A DNA stretch of 7,556 nucleotides, from the NCBI GenBank assembly GCA_023395735.1, contig JAEWYI010000032.1, forward strand, positions 1 through 7,556. Direction: 5' to 3'. This DNA is from Cyanobacteria bacterium OH_SFB_17 (GTDB lineage: Bacteria > Cyanobacteriota > Vampirovibrionia > Gastranaerophilales > Gastranaerophilaceae). Within the stretch, counting starts at the first letter, position 1, and every line of letters starts with the position of its first letter. The translations under genes were made by a program, and so were the position numbers. The notes beneath the pieces are model-generated. The model saw nothing but the letters and a program-made list of their open reading frames with translations, ran no database searches and was not told where the DNA came from. Shown piece after piece: positions 5,081-7,556 of this stretch.

Positions 5081-5998
5081 TTAAACATTACCAGTAGAAC
5101 TGTTTCTGTCGTCTTCCAACTGTTTCAAATCTATTCCTTCAGCCTCTTCCATATAAGTCGCCACAACCGGAATATCAATCTCAACATTAACTTCAGCATC
5201 AACCATTTCGATATCTTTTTTAGAATATTCTTTAATTTTGCCATCCTCTAATTTGACAGCAATATTGGAATTTAAGAACTTAAGCGCAAAAACTTTTCCC
5301 AATCCGTCAGGAGTCATCACAGAGGAGCCCACAGGAGGCATTCCTTTGGCCGCTTCTATATAATTTGAGTACTCATAGTTCAAACAGCATAAAAGTCGTC
5401 CACAAGTCCCTGAAATCTTCCCTGGGGCAATAGGCATTCCTTGATCTTTTGCCAACTTAATATTTATCGAATCAAATTTTCTTAAAAAAGTACAACAGCA
5501 AAACGGTTGCCCACAAATGCCAGTGCCTTCCATAATTGAAGTCTCATCTCTAACACCAATATGGCGCAAATCAATCCTTACACGTTTAAAAACTTGCGTC
5601 AAATCTTTTAACAATTCTCTAAAATCAACTCTCTCCGGAGCCGTATAATAAAAAGTAATCTTTTTTCTGTCAAAAGTAATTCTGCACTGTACCAAATTCA
5701 TTGACAATCTATGTTGCTTAACCAAGCTCTGGCACTTCCAAAACGATTCAACTTCTTCTTTTTTTATCTCGTCCAAAACAGATAAATCTTTTTGTGAAAG
5801 AACCCGAATCAAAGGCAAAGCTTGAGGTTTAAACTTTTCCCACTGTTTTACAATTTCAGAATTTACAGCAAAAACCTTATAAACTTCTTCTCCCTTTTCA
5901 GTTCTGACCAAAACCATCTGTCCATGTTCAACAGAAGCCGATTCTGAAACATCCAGCGGATGATATGTATTTTTTATTAATCTTACAGCGTATTTCAT
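5081..5998 (-). CDS. ricT: PSP1-domain protein RicT (YaaT)
   Basis: This 305-residue protein matches the PSP1/YaaT family. Visible signatures are FDRKKITFYYTAPERVDFRE (109-128), RIDLRHIGVRDE (141-152), the first Cys cluster C162-GQPF-C167-C168-C169, KLAKDQGMPIAPGKISG (181-197) and the second cluster C199-GRLL-C204-C205-LNYE. In Bacillus subtilis, RicT joins RicA and RicF in a [4Fe-4S]-containing complex that promotes RNase Y-dependent mRNA maturation and affects sporulation and competence. The cluster-binding cysteines are retained here, but the role in this organism is inferred. The C-terminal 45 residues are acidic and variable. The chosen start at 5996-5998 (MKYAVRLI) has AAAGGA just upstream. 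A longer frame from 6022 would start inside the likely -10 box and is rejected. ricA and ricF are not in the window. Confidence 0.92.
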   Translation of the reverse strand: MKYAVRLIKNTYHPLDVSESASVEHGQMVLVRTEKGEEVYKVFAVNSEIVKQWEKFKPQALPLIRVLSQKDLSVLDEIKKEEVESFWKCQSLVKQHRLSMNLVQCRITFDRKKITFYYTAPERVDFRELLKDLTQVFKRVRIDLRHIGVRDETSIMEGTGICGQPFCCCTFLRKFDSINIKLAKDQGMPIAPGKISGTCGRLLCCLNYEYSNYIEAAKGMPPVGSSVMTPDGLGKVFALKFLNSNIAVKLEDGKIKEYSKKDIEMVDAEVNVEIDIPVVATYMEEAEGIDLKQLEDDRNSSTGNV

Positions 5999-6020
5999 AT
6001 TTTCCTTTTCGTATAAAACC

Positions 6021-6047
6021 ATTATACTATAAAAATTATCAAGACAA
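6021..6047 (-). promoter_or_regulatory. Promoter of ricT
   Basis: On the minus strand a consensus TATAAT (plus-strand positions 6021-6026) is preceded by TTGTCT (6042-6047) at a short 15-bp spacing. Transcription would start near 6014, leaving about 16 nt including AAAGGA before the ATG at 5998. It lies downstream of the gpsA hairpin, so ricT is likely independent of gpsA. Confidence 0.5.
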
Positions 6048-6099
6048 ACTTTGTCCTGCGTTGATAAGTAATTAATTCAATAATAACAAATAATTAATA

Positions 6100-6124
6100 A
6101 GGCGCCAAGCTTCGCTTGGCGCCT
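6100..6124 (-). terminator. Intrinsic terminator after gpsA
   Basis: AGGCGCCAAGC (6100-6110) and GCTTGGCGCCT (6114-6124) form an 11-bp, very GC-rich stem with a 3-nt loop, striking in this AT-rich region. On the minus strand it begins 9 nt after the gpsA stop and is followed by TTATTAATTATTTG, a broken U-rich tract. It separates gpsA from ricT. Confidence 0.85.
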
Positions 6125-6132
6125 CAAAAAAC

Positions 6133-7137
6133 TTACCCGATATAATTTTCTTCTTCTTTCAATTTTCTATTCATCAATTTATCAAGAAGCTGATATGGTG
6201 TAATATCAGTATAAACTGCTTCATAAATCGCGCTTGATACAGGAACCTCAATATCAAGCTTTTTTGCCAACTCACAAATTGCCTTAGAAGTCTTGACCCC
6301 CTCTGCAACAGATCCCAATTCTGACAAAATATCGTCAATTTTTTTGCCTCTTGCCAACATTGAACCTACTGTATAATTCCTTGACATCGGGCTTGAACAA
6401 GTTGCAATTAAATCACCCATACCAGACAAACCATACAACGTAGAAGGATTAGCGCCAAGTTTTACACTTACTCTTACAATTTCAGCCATCCCTCTTGTCA
6501 ACAAAGCTCCTGCACAGTTATCGCCAAGCCCCATTGTATGAGCAAAACCTGATGCAATAGCTATTACGTTTTTCAAACTGCCGCCAAGCTCAACACCTAC
6601 AACATCTCTGTTTGCATATAATCTAAACTTACTAGCCACGTTACAAGCTGACTGAACTCGCTTTGCAACCTCTAAATCTTCACAAGCAACAGATGCAGCC
6701 GTCGGCATACCCTGCAAAACCTCTTTTGCCAAAGTAGGACCAGATAGAATTGCCAAATTTTGTTCAGGCAATACATCCTTTATAACCTCAGACATTCTCA
6801 TCAACGAAGGAAGCTCAATACCCTTAGATGCATTCACCAAAATCTGCTCACTCTTTATTCCTGCAATCTTTAGCTGTTCACAAACATTCCTTATCCCAGA
6901 CGTTGCAACTACCAACAAAATTATATCTGCACCGTTTATTGACTCTTCTAAATTCGAAGATATCTTAACCTTATCCTTTAGCTGAACTTCCAATGGCTTT
7001 GAACAATGCTTGTTTAGCCTCAAATCTTCAGACAAATCCTGCTCACGACCCCAAACAACAACTTCATCAAAATTATCCGTCAATAACCACGCCAAAGTCA
7101 AACCCCAACAACCTGCGCCTAAAACCGTCAATTTCAT
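6133..7137 (-). CDS. gpsA: Glycerol-3-phosphate dehydrogenase [NAD(P)+]
   Basis: GpsA reduces dihydroxyacetone phosphate to sn-glycerol 3-phosphate, the backbone precursor of phospholipids, in the cytoplasm. The 334 residues have normal length. The N-terminal Rossmann fold begins KLTVLGAGCWG (2-12, GxGxxG). NASKGIE (102-108), SGPTLAKEV (132-140), GVELGGSLKNVIAIASG (181-197, with K189 in the position of the catalytic lysine), GLGDNCAGALLTRGMAE (203-219), GLSGMGDLIATCSS (236-249), SRNYTVG (252-258) and VAEGVKT (277-283) are all present. A minor departure is Cys at position 10 where Ser is usual (GAGSWG). The ATG at 7135-7137 follows GAGGAT (7144-7148 region on the plus strand). Upstream are two copies of a promoter/leader segment. 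The gene is monocistronic, ended by the hairpin at 6100-6124. Confidence 0.97.
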   Translation of the reverse strand: MKLTVLGAGCWGLTLAWLLTDNFDEVVVWGREQDLSEDLRLNKHCSKPLEVQLKDKVKISSNLEESINGADIILLVVATSGIRNVCEQLKIAGIKSEQILVNASKGIELPSLMRMSEVIKDVLPEQNLAILSGPTLAKEVLQGMPTAASVACEDLEVAKRVQSACNVASKFRLYANRDVVGVELGGSLKNVIAIASGFAHTMGLGDNCAGALLTRGMAEIVRVSVKLGANPSTLYGLSGMGDLIATCSSPMSRNYTVGSMLARGKKIDDILSELGSVAEGVKTSKAICELAKKLDIEVPVSSAIYEAVYTDITPYQLLDKLMNRKLKEEENYIG

Positions 7138-7156
7138 TTTTAATCCTCACACTAAA

Positions 7157-7199
7157 TTATATTATTACTACCTGTACTAACTTTTTTATTGTACTACAA
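7157..7199 (-). repeat. gpsA promoter/leader repeat, proximal copy
   Basis: This 43-bp segment matches 7328-7370 at 38 of 43 positions, and all five differences are transitions. On the minus strand it contains a -10-like TACAAT (7188-7193 on the plus strand) about 50 nt before the gpsA ATG, followed by AAAAAAGTTAGTACAG in both copies. Its -10 is weaker than that of the distal copy and no clear -35 is visible. Confidence 0.75.
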
Positions 7200-7246
7200 A
7201 ATCATTCGTTTTATCGGTGTACCAGATTAATGCACTCTGTGTATAA

Positions 7247-7278
7247 GAAGCCTGGAAGCTCGGTAGCTTAGAAGCTCG
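7247..7278. repeat. Four degenerate tandem octamers
   Basis: GAAGCCTG, GAAGCTCG, GTAGCTTA and GAAGCTCG run head to tail as an 8-bp period array, then GA. Two units are identical and the others differ by two to three bases. It lies between the two gpsA leader copies, is richer in G+C than its surroundings and codes for nothing that I can support. Confidence 0.55.
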
Positions 7279-7327
7279 GATATTGTATCATCCTATAACT
7301 TTTGCTGCTTATAAAGCTTACACCTTA

Positions 7328-7370
7328 TTATATTATTACCGTCTGTACTAACTTTTTTATTATACCACAA
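7328..7370 (-). repeat. gpsA promoter/leader repeat, distal copy with consensus -10
   Basis: This is the second copy of the segment at 7157-7199, exactly 171 bp away. On the minus strand it holds TGGTATAAT (7359-7367 on the plus strand), a perfect extended -10. TTGAAC (7380-7385) lies 15 bp upstream as a possible -35. Looser similarity continues toward gpsA past the 43 bp (GTGTAAG here against GTGTGAG in the proximal copy), as expected if the whole leader was duplicated. Transcription from here would give gpsA a leader of roughly 215 nt. Confidence 0.7.
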
Positions 7371-7497
7371 GTTTTAAAAGTTCAAAAATGACTGCACCTT
7401 GAATTTATTAGAGAGTCTTAAAAAAATCAAAAGCATTAACTGTAAAAAAAAATTTCAAATTTCTAAACAAACTAGCAAATTTAATCTTGTTTTGATT

Positions 7498-7503
7498 TAT
7501 AAT
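7498..7503 (+). promoter_or_regulatory. -10 box of the right-edge gene
   Basis: A consensus TATAAT lies 33 nt before the ATG at 7537. No convincing -35 is visible at the right distance (GCAAAT around 7475-7480). The local sequence is nearly all A and T, so the box could be fortuitous. Confidence 0.4.
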
Positions 7504-7536
7504 AATATAACACTAGAAAATAGCAAAGGGGAAAAT

Positions 7537-7556
7537 ATGAATATTCAAAAACAAAA
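7537..7556 (+). CDS. Start of an unidentified gene (cut by window edge)
   Basis: An ATG at 7537-7539 is preceded by AAAGGGG (7525-7531), a strong ribosome site at 5-nt spacing, and by a TATAAT at 7498-7503. Only six full codons are visible (MNIQKQ), too few to suggest a product. It is divergent from gpsA. Confidence 0.6.

Larger units (their letters stand above)
7138..7536. other. 399-bp intergenic region upstream of gpsA
   Basis: The stretch holds the two gpsA promoter/leader copies and the octamer array described separately. The remainder, about 7371-7490, is very AT-rich with poly-A runs and shows no supported gene, RNA or hairpin. It is divergent: gpsA is read leftward and a new gene starts rightward at 7537. 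Confidence 0.7.

Noticed and set aside
5999..6022. Upstream ATG for ricT at 6022
   Set aside because: The ATG overlaps a TATAAT in promoter position, and AAAGGA directly precedes the ATG at 5998, where family-like sequence starts.
6993..7271. Plus-strand open frame of 92 codons
   Set aside because: It is antisense to the gpsA start and runs through its promoter copies; the composition is that of a shadow frame.
7247..7320. tRNA-like stretch (AGCTCGGTAGCTTAGAAGC)
   Set aside because: It resembles a tRNA D-arm, but there is no T-arm GTTCGA motif, no acceptor pairing and no proper anticodon stem. It is better explained as the octamer repeat.

Overview
This is an AT-rich bacterial chromosome segment made of ordinary housekeeping genes, with no mobile element, CRISPR array, rRNA or tRNA that I can support. 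Almost every gene has a clear Shine-Dalgarno site and most promoters carry a TATAAT-like -10 box. The low GC, the mostly single-gene transcription units, an RqcP-type S4 protein, a PSP1/RicT protein and a solitary rsmH-ftsL pair would fit a non-photosynthetic Cyanobacteriota (Vampirovibrionia/Gastranaerophilales type). Bacillota or another low-GC phylum cannot be excluded; the assignment is inference from gene content and base composition only.

Layout. Positions 1-120 (minus) hold the 5' end of an unrecognised gene. A 323-bp divergent intergenic region follows, with two TGTTAACA palindromes spaced one helical turn apart and a leader hairpin, leading to an exported TPR protein (444-1103, plus) that may be leaderless. 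This gene overlaps tail-to-tail with rqcP (1093-1338, minus). A CNNM/CorC-type membrane protein (1461-2822, plus) runs toward a small zinc-ribbon protein (2892-3227, minus), with a bidirectional terminator between them. A 31-residue one-span membrane microprotein (3349-3444, plus) precedes rsmH (3567-4499) and an FtsL-like protein with a TTG start (4524-4985). A strong bidirectional terminator separates these from ricT (5081-5998, minus). gpsA (6133-7137, minus) lies upstream of ricT on the same strand but is insulated from it by a hairpin and a separate promoter. A 399-bp non-coding stretch then carries two diverged copies of the gpsA promoter/leader and a short octamer repeat, before a new gene begins at 7537.

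How the genes work together. There is no single pathway. Ribosome and RNA functions (RqcP in ribosome-associated quality control, RsmH in 16S rRNA methylation, RicT in mRNA processing) sit beside envelope functions (FtsL-like division protein, GpsA for the phospholipid backbone, CorC-like transporter, exported TPR protein). rsmH-ftsL is a remnant of the dcw cluster lacking mraZ upstream and ftsI downstream. No clearly new multi-gene system is visible. The most interesting items are the microprotein, the duplicated gpsA promoter/leader, the paired palindromes in the divergent region, the possible leaderless TPR gene and the uncharacterised zinc-ribbon protein.
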